This document shows positions 7,903 to 16,536 of a stretch of 64,000 nt of DNA, piece by piece. The notes below the pieces were generated by a model, which had not been told where the DNA came from, ran no database searches, and was given only the letters and a program-made list of their open reading frames with translations. The stretch is from Cohaesibacter marisflavi. Lineage in GTDB: Bacteria; Pseudomonadota; Alphaproteobacteria; Rhizobiales; Cohaesibacteraceae. Positions within the stretch are counted from its first letter, which is position 1. Every line of letters starts with the position of its first letter. Made by a program: the position numbers and the translations under genes. Location of the stretch: positions 312,017-376,016 of the forward strand of contig NZ_FOVR01000003.1 of the NCBI RefSeq assembly GCF_900115225.1, in the 5' to 3' direction.

Positions 7903-9924
7903 TCAGCTACGCGAAAAGAGCCGTTCAATGTCGCTCAGCTTCAATTCCACATAGGTGGGGCGGCCATGGTTGCATTGGCCGGAATGCGGCGTGGCTTCCA
8001 TTTCGCGCAAAAGGGCATCCATTTCTTCCGCGCGCAATCGGCGACCAGAACGGACAGAGCCATGACAGGCCATGGTGGCGGCCACATGCAGGATTTTCTC
8101 TTCCACGCGGGACGTCTTGTCCCATTCAGCCAGATCATCGGCGATATCACGCACCAAGCGCTCTATGTTGGGCTTGCCCAGAATGGCAGGAGTTTCGCGC
8201 ACGGCAACGGCTCCCGGTCCGAAACTTTCCAGTGTCAGACCGAGACGTTCTAACTCTTCTGTCGCCCCCAGAAGGCGCTCGACATCATCTTCTTCCATTT
8301 CCACCACATGGGGAATGAGCATCCCCTGCCGGGCGATGCCCTTTGCGGCAAGGGATGCCTTGAGTTTTTCATAGACCAGACGCTCATGCGCGGCATGCTG
8401 GTCGACGATGACGAGGCCATCCTCTGTCTGGGCGATGATGTAATTCTCGTGGATCTGCGCCCGCGCTGCGCCCAAGGGTCTGCCAAGGGCGGCAGGATCG
8501 GGGAGGCTATCGTTGGCGCGGGCATCGGCCGAAGGGGTAGAAACATCGGCCATCCGTCCTTGCATCTCGGGCATCCCAGACATTAAAGGCGTGCTTTGGG
8601 CCAGCGAGGATTGAGCAGGCGGCGCGGTGAAGCCATCCTGTGGTCGCTCCTGCAGTTCCTGCAAGGGCGCCCCCTCTTCGCTCTCGGACGAGGGCTGCTC
8701 TTGGGTTGCTGTCTGTGGCGCATAGACGCTCTGGCGCCAATCCCAGTTGAGTGGTTTGGCAGGTTGGTAGGATGACACTGGCCGATTGGCAGGTGAGGAA
8801 GCACTCACGCCTTGTCCTCCACCAGAAAGCACAGCGTTGCCTGCTTCTGTTGCCCGCACACCATCGGGACGCAACGCGGCCAGCGTAGCCGAGCCGCCGG
8901 TGTTGGTTGCCCTGTGGCCTGCGGCGGCAATTGCCTGACGGATGGCTCCAACCACCAGGCCGCGAATATGCCCTGCATCGCGGAAGCGCACATCTGCCTT
9001 GGTGGGATGCACATTGACGTCGACCTCATGGGGATCAAGGTCGATAAACAGCACCACACAAGGGTGGCGGCCACCGAAAAGATAGTCCGCATAAGCGCCG
9101 CGGATGGCCCCCAGCATCATCTTGTCGCGCACTGGGCGGCCATTGACAAAGACAAACTGCTGCAGGCTGTTGGCACGGTTCAGTGTCGGCAGGCCAGCAA
9201 ATCCCGTCAGGCGGACGGTGTCGCGCAGGGCGTCGATCTCCACCGCATTGTCGCGGAAGGCCTTGCCCATCACCTGCCCCATACGCACCAGATGGGCATC
9301 GGGACCGTTGACATTGGCGTAATCCAGCCGTGAGCGGTCTTCACCTGTCAGCGTAAAGCGCACCTTGGGGTTGGCCATGGCAATGCGCTTGATGACTTCG
9401 GAAATGGCCATATTCTCGGCGCGGTCACTCTTGAGAAATTTCAGCCTTGCTGGGGTCGAGAAGAACAGATCCTTCACATCGATCCGCGTTCCGATATTGA
9501 GTGCTGCAGGCTTGAGCGCCCTCTCGCGCCCTCCTTCCACGGCAATCTCCCAGGCGTGGGATTCTGAAGCATGACGCGAGGTGATCCCCAGCCGGGCAAT
9601 GGAGCCGATGGAAGGCAGCGCTTCACCACGGAAGCCCAGATGCCGAATATCCATCAAATCATCCGGGTCCAGCTTGGATGTGCAATGCCGCCGGACAGCC
9701 AATTGCAAATCATCCCGGGTCATGCCGAGCCCATTGTCCACCACGCGAATGAGATTCTTGCCACCACCGGCGGTGATGATCTCGATCCGGTCGGCCTGCG
9801 CATCGATGGCATTTTCCACCAGTTCCTTGACGACGCTGGCCGGCCGCTCAACCACTTCGCCTGCGGCGATCTTGTTGATGGTGGCTTCGTCCAGCTGTTT
9901 GATAATGGTGGAACTGTCACTCAT
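7903..9924 (-). CDS. mutL: DNA mismatch repair protein MutL with endonuclease motif
   Basis: A 673-residue protein. The N-terminal GHKL ATPase is intact (IAAGEVVERPASVVKELVENAIDA, DNGLGM, FRGEALPSI within the first 110 residues), followed by the transducer domain and a long low-conservation linker (about 340-470). The C-terminal dimerisation domain carries DQHAAHERLVYE, an exact match to the DQHA(x)2E(x)4E metal-binding endonuclease motif, plus ACHGSVRSG and QCNHGRPT. This fits bacteria without MutH, where MutL itself nicks the new strand. The final motif has Asn where CPHGRP is usual. Partner MutS is not in the window. Confidence 0.96.
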   Translation of the reverse strand: MSDSSTIIKQLDEATINKIAAGEVVERPASVVKELVENAIDAQADRIEIITAGGGKNLIRVVDNGLGMTRDDLQLAVRRHCTSKLDPDDLMDIRHLGFRGEALPSIGSIARLGITSRHASESHAWEIAVEGGRERALKPAALNIGTRIDVKDLFFSTPARLKFLKSDRAENMAISEVIKRIAMANPKVRFTLTGEDRSRLDYANVNGPDAHLVRMGQVMGKAFRDNAVEIDALRDTVRLTGFAGLPTLNRANSLQQFVFVNGRPVRDKMMLGAIRGAYADYLFGGRHPCVVLFIDLDPHEVDVNVHPTKADVRFRDAGHIRGLVVGAIRQAIAAAGHRATNTGGSATLAALRPDGVRATEAGNAVLSGGGQGVSASSPANRPVSSYQPAKPLNWDWRQSVYAPQTATQEQPSSESEEGAPLQELQERPQDGFTAPPAQSSLAQSTPLMSGMPEMQGRMADVSTPSADARANDSLPDPAALGRPLGAARAQIHENYIIAQTEDGLVIVDQHAAHERLVYEKLKASLAAKGIARQGMLIPHVVEMEEDDVERLLGATEELERLGLTLESFGPGAVAVRETPAILGKPNIERLVRDIADDLAEWDKTSRVEEKILHVAATMACHGSVRSGRRLRAEEMDALLREMEATPHSGQCNHGRPTYVELKLSDIERLFSRS

Positions 9925-9961
9925 AAAGGGTCACACATGTTGTAGAGAGCGGGCATCAGAA

Positions 9962-10096
9962 TCAGTGCCCCTGTTTCCTTAAGCGCGGAGGATGCCACAG
10001 ACGGCCGAGCGCTTCAAACGGCTTTCCCTCTCGCTGGTTTTGGCGCAATTCCTTGAGGAATTTTTCCTTCTTTTCCGCATCTTGCCGATTAGGCAT
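9962..10096 (-). CDS. Possible 44-residue basic peptide upstream of mutL
   Basis: An ATG at 10096 opens a 44-residue frame that ends 37 bases before mutL on the same strand. The peptide is charged and helical in character (DAEKKEKFLKELRQNQREGKP) with a proline-tryptophan rich end (LWHPPRLRK). Codon use is plausible for a real gene but there is no clear ribosome site and I recognise no family. It could equally be mutL leader sequence. Confidence 0.3.
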   Translation of the reverse strand: MPNRQDAEKKEKFLKELRQNQREGKPFEALGRLWHPPRLRKQGH

Positions 10097-10258
10097 TGCA
10101 GCTATGCATACCAAGCCGACGAGCTGTGCACATCTGGGAAAATATAATAAAAACAGCGTATGTAATACTACTTGGTGTCTTGCATTGCGATCCAAGAGGT
10201 CTACTTTGGCATTCAGGAGGAGAAATAGTTTCAATGAAGTGCAATTAAGGATATTGCC

Positions 10259-10570
10259 ATGCTTAACAAGATTCTCACTCTGATGCGTGAAAACGAAGGG
10301 ATGACCATTCATGAGGTTGCCAGCAAGCTGAGCGTTTCGTCCGAGGCTGCGCTGGATTACGAACTCGGCAAGGTTCGTCCGACACCAGAGATCATCAAGA
10401 AATATTCCGAGATTTTCGGCGTCCCGGTTTCCTCAATCATGTTTTTCAGCAAAGAAGATGACGACGGAATTCTGTCTACTGAATCCCGCATGTTCTTCGC
10501 TGACAAGATGGTTACACTCGTCGAAAGGCTCATGCAGTCCCGAGGTCACAAGCGGGCGCATTCTGCCTGA
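10259..10570 (+). CDS. Small helix-turn-helix (XRE-like) protein
   Basis: A 103-residue protein with an XRE-like fold in residues 5-65: MTIHEVASKLSVSSEAALDYELGKVRPTPEIIKKYSEIFGVPVSSIMFF. In standard members the recognition helix reads as QxxISxWExG; here the corresponding stretch is EAALDYELGK, so DNA contacts may differ. The C-terminal 35 residues are helical (FFADKMVTLVERLM). Such small single-domain proteins usually act as repressors or as antitoxin-like regulators, but no toxin partner is adjacent. The ATG has an AAGGA site 11 bases upstream. It lies alone between mutL and tadA, which point away from and toward it respectively. Confidence 0.7.
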   Translation: MLNKILTLMRENEGMTIHEVASKLSVSSEAALDYELGKVRPTPEIIKKYSEIFGVPVSSIMFFSKEDDDGILSTESRMFFADKMVTLVERLMQSRGHKRAHSA

Positions 10571-10652
10571 CAATCCGTCCGATAATCAGTCGATCCGACT
10601 TTCTTTAAGCCCCTTCCCCTGATTGTTCTGCTGTCTTCCAACCCTTTGGGTT

Positions 10653-11147
10653 TCACTCTCTTCGCGATTGGAAGAAGAACTTGAGAAGTTCAGCACTCTG
10701 CCGTTCACTGATGCCGGAATAAACCTCCGGTGCATGGTGGCATATTGTCTGGTTATAAAGCCGGGGACCGCTTTCGACAGCGCCGCCCTTGATGTCTGCA
10801 GCGCCATAATAGAGGCGTCTGATGCGGGCAAATGATATGGCGGCCGCACACATGGGACAGGGCTCAAGGGTAACATAGAGATCGCAGTCTGGCAGGCGCT
10901 GGCTTCCAAGCTTTGCGCAAGCTTGACGGATTACCAGGATCTCGGCGTGGGCCGTAGGATCATTGTCCGCAATGGTCCGGTTACCGGCCCGCGCCAACAC
11001 CTCCCCGTCATGCACCAATATGGCTCCGATGGGCACCTCGCCGCAGCTTTCGGCCTTGCGGGCTTCTTCCAGCGCCATTTCCATGAAACTTGCCTTGCGC
11101 TCATTTACCGTTTCAGAAGGCCCTGCGCCGGCTGTGGGATGCTCCAT
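10653..11147 (-). CDS. tadA: tRNA-specific adenosine deaminase
   Basis: A 164-residue zinc enzyme that converts adenosine-34 to inosine in the wobble position of tRNA-Arg(ACG). The catalytic HAE motif (TAHAEILVIRQA, about residue 67) and the zinc-binding PCPMCAAAI motif (about 97) are intact, with the family ending GISERQSAELLKFFFQSRR. The N-terminus is about 15 residues longer than in most members; an internal ATG (MEMALEEARKA) would give the standard length, but the first ATG has a good AAGGGAA site. Divergent from the rluB-type gene. Confidence 0.93.
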   Translation of the reverse strand: MEHPTAGAGPSETVNERKASFMEMALEEARKAESCGEVPIGAILVHDGEVLARAGNRTIADNDPTAHAEILVIRQACAKLGSQRLPDCDLYVTLEPCPMCAAAISFARIRRLYYGAADIKGGAVESGPRLYNQTICHHAPEVYSGISERQSAELLKFFFQSRRE

Positions 11148-11282
11148 GCCAGTTCCCTTTGCTCGCTTTTACTCGTTTTTGCCGGGTTTGTTAGTCCTAC
11201 CGACAAAATCTGACAGCTATGCATGAGAGGCAAGTCTTTTCTTCTCGCCTTTTCTCAGGGAGTTGTGGTAAAGGCTTTCGCC

Positions 11283-13346
11283 ATGGAACGCAAATCTGCT
11301 CAAAATGGACCCCGTTCTGCCGACGCGACGTCGCCAGAAGGCTCCGAAAATGCGCGCCGGGATGGCGCCCATCGCAACAAATCCGCATCAGGCTCTTTCA
11401 AGGGCGGCATGCGCAAAGGTGGCTCTAACAAATTCGGCGACAAGTTCGCTGGCAAATCCGGAGGCAAATTCTCCGGCAAAAAGGGCTTTGGCAAGAAGCG
11501 CGACGATAGAAGCGCTGACCGCAAGGAAGGCTGGTCGCCGAGCGTGGATGCTCGCCGCGAGACCCCTCAAGAGAGAAGCCTGCGCCAGACTGGAGATCGC
11601 CCAGACCGCAGTGACCGCAGCGACCGTCCGGCTCGCAAGGATCGCGGAGACTGGAACAATCGTGGTGACCGCAACGAGCGGCGCAGCGACGATCGGCGCG
11701 GCAACGGCCCGCAACGCGAAGGCGGTTTCGACAAGGGACGCCGTTCTGCTGGAGGCGGAGCTGGTGGCTTCAAGGGCAAGAGCTATGCCTCATCCCCGCG
11801 CATGAGCGGACAGAAATTCTCCAAACCATCAGACGACAGACCCAAAGGCCCGGCTTACACCCCGCCTACGCGCGCATTGGAAGAAGGCGAACGCATCGCC
11901 AAGATCATGGCACGCGCCGGTCTTTGCTCACGCCGCGATGCTGAAACATGGATCAAGGAAGGCCGCGTTTCCGTCAATGGTAAGGTGCTGGATACCCCAG
12001 CGGTCAACATCCATACCAAGGACAAAGTTCTGGTCGACGGCGCGCCATTGCCAGTGCGTGAGCGCACGCGCCTGTGGCTCTATCACAAGCCCAAAGGTCT
12101 GGTGACCACGACCTCCGATCCGGAAGGACGGCCAACCGTCTTTGAAAAGCTGCCGCAGGGCCTGCCACGGGTCATCACCGTGGGACGTCTTGATATCAAT
12201 ACCGAAGGCCTGTTACTGCTGACAAACGATGGCGGCCTTGCACGTGTTCTCGAACTGCCAACCACCGGATGGCTTCGGCGTTATCGCGTGCGTGCCTATG
12301 GCCGGGTGACGCAGGCCCAATTGGACACGCTGGCCGATGGCATTGCGCTGGAAGGCGTGCTCTATGGCTCGATTGATGCGCAGCTTGAGCGCGAGGTCGG
12401 AGACAATGTCTGGATCACCGTGGCACTGCGCGAAGGCAAGAACAGAGAAGTAAAGAAGGTACTCGGCCATCTAGGGCTTGATGTGAACCGTCTGATCCGT
12501 GTCTCCTATGGCCCGTTCCAGCTTCTGGATCTGGATGAAGGCAAGGTGCAGGAAGTCCGAGGCCGCATCCTGCGAGATCAGCTTGGTGCGCGCCTAGTGG
12601 AAGAGGCCGGCGCCGATTTTGATGCTCCAATTCTCACGGAAGTCCCCAAGGAAGAGCCCAAGCAGGAAAAGAAGGACGACCGCAAGAAGTCAGGCGGCGC
12701 CAAGGGTGGCTATCTTTCTGCCAAGGAAGGCGCACGCGTGATTGCCGGTCAGAAAGGCGCCAAGAAGCGCTTTGATGATGATGATCGCGGTGATCGCAGA
12801 GGACGCCCTGATCGCGGAGACCGTCCTGATCGCGGAGACCGTTTTGCCAAAGGGGATCGCCCAGACCGTGGCGATCGCAGAGATCGCCGTGATGGCGATG
12901 ATCGCGGTTATGATCGGCGGGACAAGCCAAGCTATAACGCCATCCCTTATGCCGAACGCAAGCCGTTTGACCCAAGCGCACCACGCCGCACAAACTATGT
13001 GTATCGCGAAGAAGGTGCCGACGGCAAAAAAACGGGTGAACGCTCTGTACGCAAAGTGGGTGGACGGCCGCAAAAAGCCGACTTGATGGATCCGAATGCA
13101 CGGATCGCCAAGAAGGGCGGCAAACAGGCCGACAGCGGTAAATTTGCTGGCAAGCGCGGTGGCAAGTTCGGCAATGGACCGTCTCAGGGCCGTTCGGACA
13201 ATCGCTTTGGCGGCCGTTCCGATGATCGCTCGGGTGGTCGTTCCGAGGGACGCTCCGGCGGCAAGTTCGCGGATCGCTCCGGCGGTCGCGGTGGCTTCAA
13301 GGGCGGCAAGCCACGGGGTGGCGGCTCTGGTCGCGGATCCCGCTAA
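11283..13346 (+). CDS. rluB: Pseudouridine synthase, RluB/RsuA family, with long basic low-complexity tails
   Basis: From the ATG at 11283 a 687-residue protein; an alternative start 20 codons upstream (11223) exists. The central 250 residues are the enzyme: S4 RNA-binding domain (ERIAKIMARAGLCSRRDAETWIKEGRVSVNGK) and a catalytic domain with GRLDINTEGLLLLTNDG, whose aspartate is the nucleophile, plus REGKNREVKKVLGHLGL. Family members modify U2605 of 23S rRNA or U516 of 16S rRNA. On either side lie about 180 and 250 residues rich in Arg, Gly, Asp and Lys, with repeated GDRPDRGDR and SGGRS units, probably disordered and RNA-binding. Such tails are common in alphaproteobacterial RluB but this total is long. 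Followed by a terminator, then rsmD. Confidence 0.88.
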   Translation: MERKSAQNGPRSADATSPEGSENARRDGAHRNKSASGSFKGGMRKGGSNKFGDKFAGKSGGKFSGKKGFGKKRDDRSADRKEGWSPSVDARRETPQERSLRQTGDRPDRSDRSDRPARKDRGDWNNRGDRNERRSDDRRGNGPQREGGFDKGRRSAGGGAGGFKGKSYASSPRMSGQKFSKPSDDRPKGPAYTPPTRALEEGERIAKIMARAGLCSRRDAETWIKEGRVSVNGKVLDTPAVNIHTKDKVLVDGAPLPVRERTRLWLYHKPKGLVTTTSDPEGRPTVFEKLPQGLPRVITVGRLDINTEGLLLLTNDGGLARVLELPTTGWLRRYRVRAYGRVTQAQLDTLADGIALEGVLYGSIDAQLEREVGDNVWITVALREGKNREVKKVLGHLGLDVNRLIRVSYGPFQLLDLDEGKVQEVRGRILRDQLGARLVEEAGADFDAPILTEVPKEEPKQEKKDDRKKSGGAKGGYLSAKEGARVIAGQKGAKKRFDDDDRGDRRGRPDRGDRPDRGDRFAKGDRPDRGDRRDRRDGDDRGYDRRDKPSYNAIPYAERKPFDPSAPRRTNYVYREEGADGKKTGERSVRKVGGRPQKADLMDPNARIAKKGGKQADSGKFAGKRGGKFGNGPSQGRSDNRFGGRSDDRSGGRSEGRSGGKFADRSGGRGGFKGGKPRGGGSGRGSR

Positions 13347-13364
13347 GGCAAATATCACCTATGG

Positions 13365-13388
13365 AGAGGGCGGAACCGCCCTCTTTTC
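13365..13388 (+). terminator. Intrinsic terminator after the rluB-type gene
   Basis: Inverted repeat AGAGGGCGG / CCGCCCTCT with a two-base spacer (effective loop four bases), followed by a T-rich run (TTTTCTTTTTC). It lies 18 bases after the stop codon. Confidence 0.8.
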
Positions 13389-13481
13389 TTTTTCTTTCGT
13401 GTTTCTTTTCGTCATCAGGCATTCAAAATGAGCCTGATGACGCTTGAACCCCATATCAAGCCCAGATGAGGATTCCAGCTC

Positions 13482-14039
13482 ATGCGCATTGTTGGTGGTC
13501 GCTGCAAAGGCAAGCAATTGGCAACTCCGAAAAGTCAGGCCATCCGGCCCACAACGGATCGGGTGCGGGAAACCCTGTTCAACATTCTGGCGCATGGCTA
13601 TGACAATGCGGTCGAAGGTGCACGGGTGCTGGATCTCTTCGCGGGAACCGGTGCACTTGGCTGCGAAGCGCTTTCGCGCGGTGCCAAGGCGGCCTTGTTT
13701 GTCGAAGAAGGCGTGGAAGGGCGCGGCTTGATCCGCACCAACATGGAAACACTCGGCCTGAATGGCGTGGCCAAAATCTTCCGGCGCGATGCCACCAAGC
13801 TGGGAGAGGTCGGCACGATGGAGCCCTTCACTCTGGTTTTCATGGATCCTCCCTATAACAAGGGGCTCGGCGAGCAGGCGCTTGCCAGCGCCGCAAAGGG
13901 CGGTTGGCTGGAGCCCGGGGCGCTGGTCATCTGGGAAGAAGATGCCAAGGCAGCGCTTACGATTCCAACCGGATTTGAACAGCTGGAAGAGCGCTTTTAC
14001 GGCGACACCAAGCTGATGTTCCTTACCTATAAAGGCTAA
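13482..14039 (+). CDS. rsmD: 16S rRNA (guanine(966)-N2)-methyltransferase
   Basis: A 185-residue SAM-dependent enzyme. Motifs in order: MRIVGGRCKGKQL at the start, RPTTDRVRETLFNIL, the SAM-binding loop VLDLFAGTGALGCEALSRGA (about 47-66) and the catalytic DPPY motif in FMDPPYNKGLGEQAL (about 123). Length equals the family norm. It methylates N2 of G966 in 16S rRNA during small-subunit assembly. It is separated from the rluB-type gene by a terminator, so it probably has its own promoter in the 135-base gap. Confidence 0.95.
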   Translation: MRIVGGRCKGKQLATPKSQAIRPTTDRVRETLFNILAHGYDNAVEGARVLDLFAGTGALGCEALSRGAKAALFVEEGVEGRGLIRTNMETLGLNGVAKIFRRDATKLGEVGTMEPFTLVFMDPPYNKGLGEQALASAAKGGWLEPGALVIWEEDAKAALTIPTGFEQLEERFYGDTKLMFLTYKG

Positions 14040-14351
14040 CCGACACCAAGGCAAAGGCGAGCCCTCTTGCGCCTGTCAGGAAGAGCAAGCCATCGCGCGT
14101 ACCTGTCGTGTCACGACCGCTCTTCTGGCTTATCCTTTTAGCACAATTTTCTCGGACATCTCTCTTTTAAGTCCTTATACTTACAAGCCATTCCCCATTT
14201 CTGTCCAAAATTGCGCAAGGCATGTGGACAGCTTGTTCAAAGTTGCGACAATAGAAAAAGCGGGCCTGTTTTATACCAGTACATTACTCAATCTTAAGGC
14301 CCTCACCTCATTGTGAGAGACATATGACACACGTGCCGAAAAGAGCGCGCA
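14040..14351. other. Intergenic region after rsmD
   Basis: About 310 bases with no gene I can support. It should contain the promoter for the following small membrane protein and chemoreceptor. No terminator with a clear stem and T-run is visible directly after rsmD. Confidence 0.5.
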
Positions 14352-14768
14352 ATGAGGAAACTTGCCGAGCATTCCCTGCCAACCAAAAACAGGCAGGGCC
14401 CAGATCAACCGGGCCTGAAGCATTATGCTCTGGTCGGGGCGTTTTTTGTTTTGCTGACCCTTGGCGTCATAGTCTTTGCGTCTCTCCCGCGCGCTCTTGG
14501 CAACAAGATCGTCGTGTTTGTTCCTCCATGGTCTTCGCCAACCGCTGCTGTTGAAGTCATCGCAAGAGCGGGCGGCGCATTTGTTGGCATGGGAAACAAA
14601 CCATGGATCGCAATCGGTGTCTCTGAAGAGCCGGGTTTCACAGCACGGCTCTATCATTCAGGTGCCTGGTTTGTTGGTAGTGGCGAGGCCTTTTCGGCCT
14701 GTTTGCCAGCAAGCCTTGTGCGACAACGCACTCTTCAGGCGTCTTACGCAAATGGATCAGTTGAATAA
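14352..14768 (+). CDS. Single-TM protein of unknown function upstream of a chemoreceptor
   Basis: A 138-residue protein with one hydrophobic segment (about residues 25-46) after a short positively charged N-terminus, suggesting a membrane anchor with the C-terminal 90 residues outside the cytoplasm. That part has small-residue-rich repeats (VEVIARAGGAFVGMGNKPW) and a single cysteine near the end. No family recognised. It ends 21 bases before the chemoreceptor gene, so the two are probably co-transcribed and might act together. Confidence 0.6.
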   Translation: MRKLAEHSLPTKNRQGPDQPGLKHYALVGAFFVLLTLGVIVFASLPRALGNKIVVFVPPWSSPTAAVEVIARAGGAFVGMGNKPWIAIGVSEEPGFTARLYHSGAWFVGSGEAFSACLPASLVRQRTLQASYANGSVE

Positions 14769-14789
14769 GGATAATAACGGGCAAGCGTC

Positions 14790-16247
14790 ATGACCGATCT
14801 TAACAGCATCAGAGCACAATTTCTGAAATTCATCATTGGGCTGCTTTGGCTCAATGCGGCCCTTGCGGCCATCTTTACGGTTGCACTGGAGGCCAACACC
14901 GGCTGGATCGCAACTGCGGTCGCTGTAGTTGGCGCAGGCGTAACCACCCTCTCCGCTCTCAAGAGCCGCGCCTCGATCCTCACCCAAGATCTCAGCGCGG
15001 TTGCCTTGTCTTCACAAGTCGCACTCATTGTCTATATTTTCGCCGAACACCCCTACCAGATCGACTGGCATATGTATTTCTTTGCCACGCTTGCGGTTTT
15101 GGCGGGCTGGTGCAACTGGCGGACCATCATGGTGGGGGCCGTGGTGGTCGCAGTACATCATTTGCTGCTCAACTTTGTCTACCCGATGGCTGTTTTCCCG
15201 GGGGGAGCAGATATCGTGCGCGTGCTCATGCATGCCGCCGTTCTTATCTTGCAGGCCGGTGTTCTTGTCTGGCTGACAGCGACGCTTGCCAAGGTCATCA
15301 CAACCGCAAACAGCGCGATGGAGGAAGCCAACGCCCACCGCACAACGGCGGATTCTTTGGCCAAAGATCAAACCGAGGCGCAAGAGCGAGAAAAGGCACG
15401 CTCCGCAGCCGTTGACGCGTTGGTTGACCAGTTCCAGTCGAGCATCAGCGAAATGCTGGATCAGGTCAGTAACCACAGCAACAGCTTGCAGTCATTTTCG
15501 GAGAAAATGGCCCAAAAGACGGAGAGCACTCTCAATCGCTCTCGCGAAGTTGCCCAGGCATCAACTGACGCCAGCACCAATGTGGAATCCGTGGCTGCAT
15601 CGGCTGAAGAATTGGCAACCTCAATCGACCAGATCTCGTCCCAGATCAGCGAAACCCAGCGCGTGGTGACTGAAACCTCTCAGGCAGCGCAAAGCACCAA
15701 CGAAAAGGTGGCCAGCCTTGATAGCGCAGCCCAGCGCATCGGTCAGGTCGTAACCCTCATCAAGGATATCGCCGAGCAGACGAACCTTCTTGCCCTGAAC
15801 GCAACCATCGAGGCTGCTCGTGCTGGCGACTCAGGCAAGGGCTTCGCAGTGGTCGCTGCCGAAGTGAAGGAGCTAGCAACCCAGACCTCGAAGGCGACCG
15901 AAGAGATTTCGACCCAGATCAACGACATTCAGCTCTCCACCAAGGAAGCCGTTCAGGCGATTGAAGAGATCGCCAGCACGATGCAGAATGTAAACAGCTA
16001 CACCAGCTCGATTGCCGCAGCGGTTTCCCAGCAAGGAGATGCCACTCTTGAAATCAGTGCAAGCGTGCAGAAAGCAGCGCAAGGGACCACGGCCGTCGAC
16101 AGCAACATCGATGAAGTGACCGCCTCGGTGTCCGAGACGTCTGACAATGCCCGCGATGTTTTGCAGAGCTCTCTGGATATGGTCAAGGAAACAGACAAGA
16201 TCCGCGATCGCATCGCCAGCTTCCTACAGTCTGTGCGGGCCGCCTGA
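14790..16247 (+). CDS. Methyl-accepting chemotaxis protein with a multi-TM sensor region
   Basis: A 485-residue receptor. The first 170 residues are about five closely spaced hydrophobic segments with histidine-rich short loops ([24 protein letters not shown]) and no periplasmic ligand domain. A coiled-coil linker without an obvious HAMP domain leads to the cytoplasmic signalling hairpin, whose tip is [18 protein letters not shown] with [14 protein letters not shown] after it. There is no CheR-docking pentapeptide at the C-terminus. A sensor buried in the membrane suggests detection of a membrane-derived cue such as redox state, energy or a lipophilic ligand; that is inference. Confidence 0.9.
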   Translation: MTDLNSIRAQFLKFIIGLLWLNAALAAIFTVALEANTGWIATAVAVVGAGVTTLSALKSRASILTQDLSAVALSSQVALIVYIFAEHPYQIDWHMYFFATLAVLAGWCNWRTIMVGAVVVAVHHLLLNFVYPMAVFPGGADIVRVLMHAAVLILQAGVLVWLTATLAKVITTANSAMEEANAHRTTADSLAKDQTEAQEREKARSAAVDALVDQFQSSISEMLDQVSNHSNSLQSFSEKMAQKTESTLNRSREVAQASTDASTNVESVAASAEELATSIDQISSQISETQRVVTETSQAAQSTNEKVASLDSAAQRIGQVVTLIKDIAEQTNLLALNATIEAARAGDSGKGFAVVAAEVKELATQTSKATEEISTQINDIQLSTKEAVQAIEEIASTMQNVNSYTSSIAAAVSQQGDATLEISASVQKAAQGTTAVDSNIDEVTASVSETSDNARDVLQSSLDMVKETDKIRDRIASFLQSVRAA

Positions 16248-16279
16248 TCTGCCCGGACATTGAGGAGCATATTCACTTC

Positions 16280-16305
16280 AAGGGAGCCCTTTGGCTCCCT
16301 TTTTT
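16280..16305 (+). terminator. Intrinsic terminator after the chemoreceptor gene
   Basis: Stem AAGGGAGCC / GGCTCCCTT with a CTTT loop, running into six Ts. It lies 33 bases after the stop codon. Confidence 0.88.
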
Positions 16306-16536
16306 GAGCATCTGTCGCTTTTGGCTTTGCTCCCGAAACACAGAATGCTAGCAGCCCGACCGATGGCTCGCCGGTTTCTGCGTCCAACAAAGAGATTTGG
16401 ACACTTTTGATATCCTTGTAATAAAGACTTGAATTCATACTGGTTCAAACAGATAATCGTCTAGATCAGTCACTGAGGCAACTTTTGTGTTGCTTGATGC
16501 ATTCCCAAACTGTCCCCCCGCTCTGAAAGCCATACC

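Noticed and set aside
12690-13358. 222-codon minus-strand frame opposite the repeat tail of the rluB-type gene
   Set aside because: Reverse reading of Arg/Gly/Asp repeats gives Ala/Ile-rich runs; not a real membrane protein.
13359-14054. 231-codon minus-strand frame opposite rsmD
   Set aside because: rsmD has full motifs on the plus strand; this frame has none.
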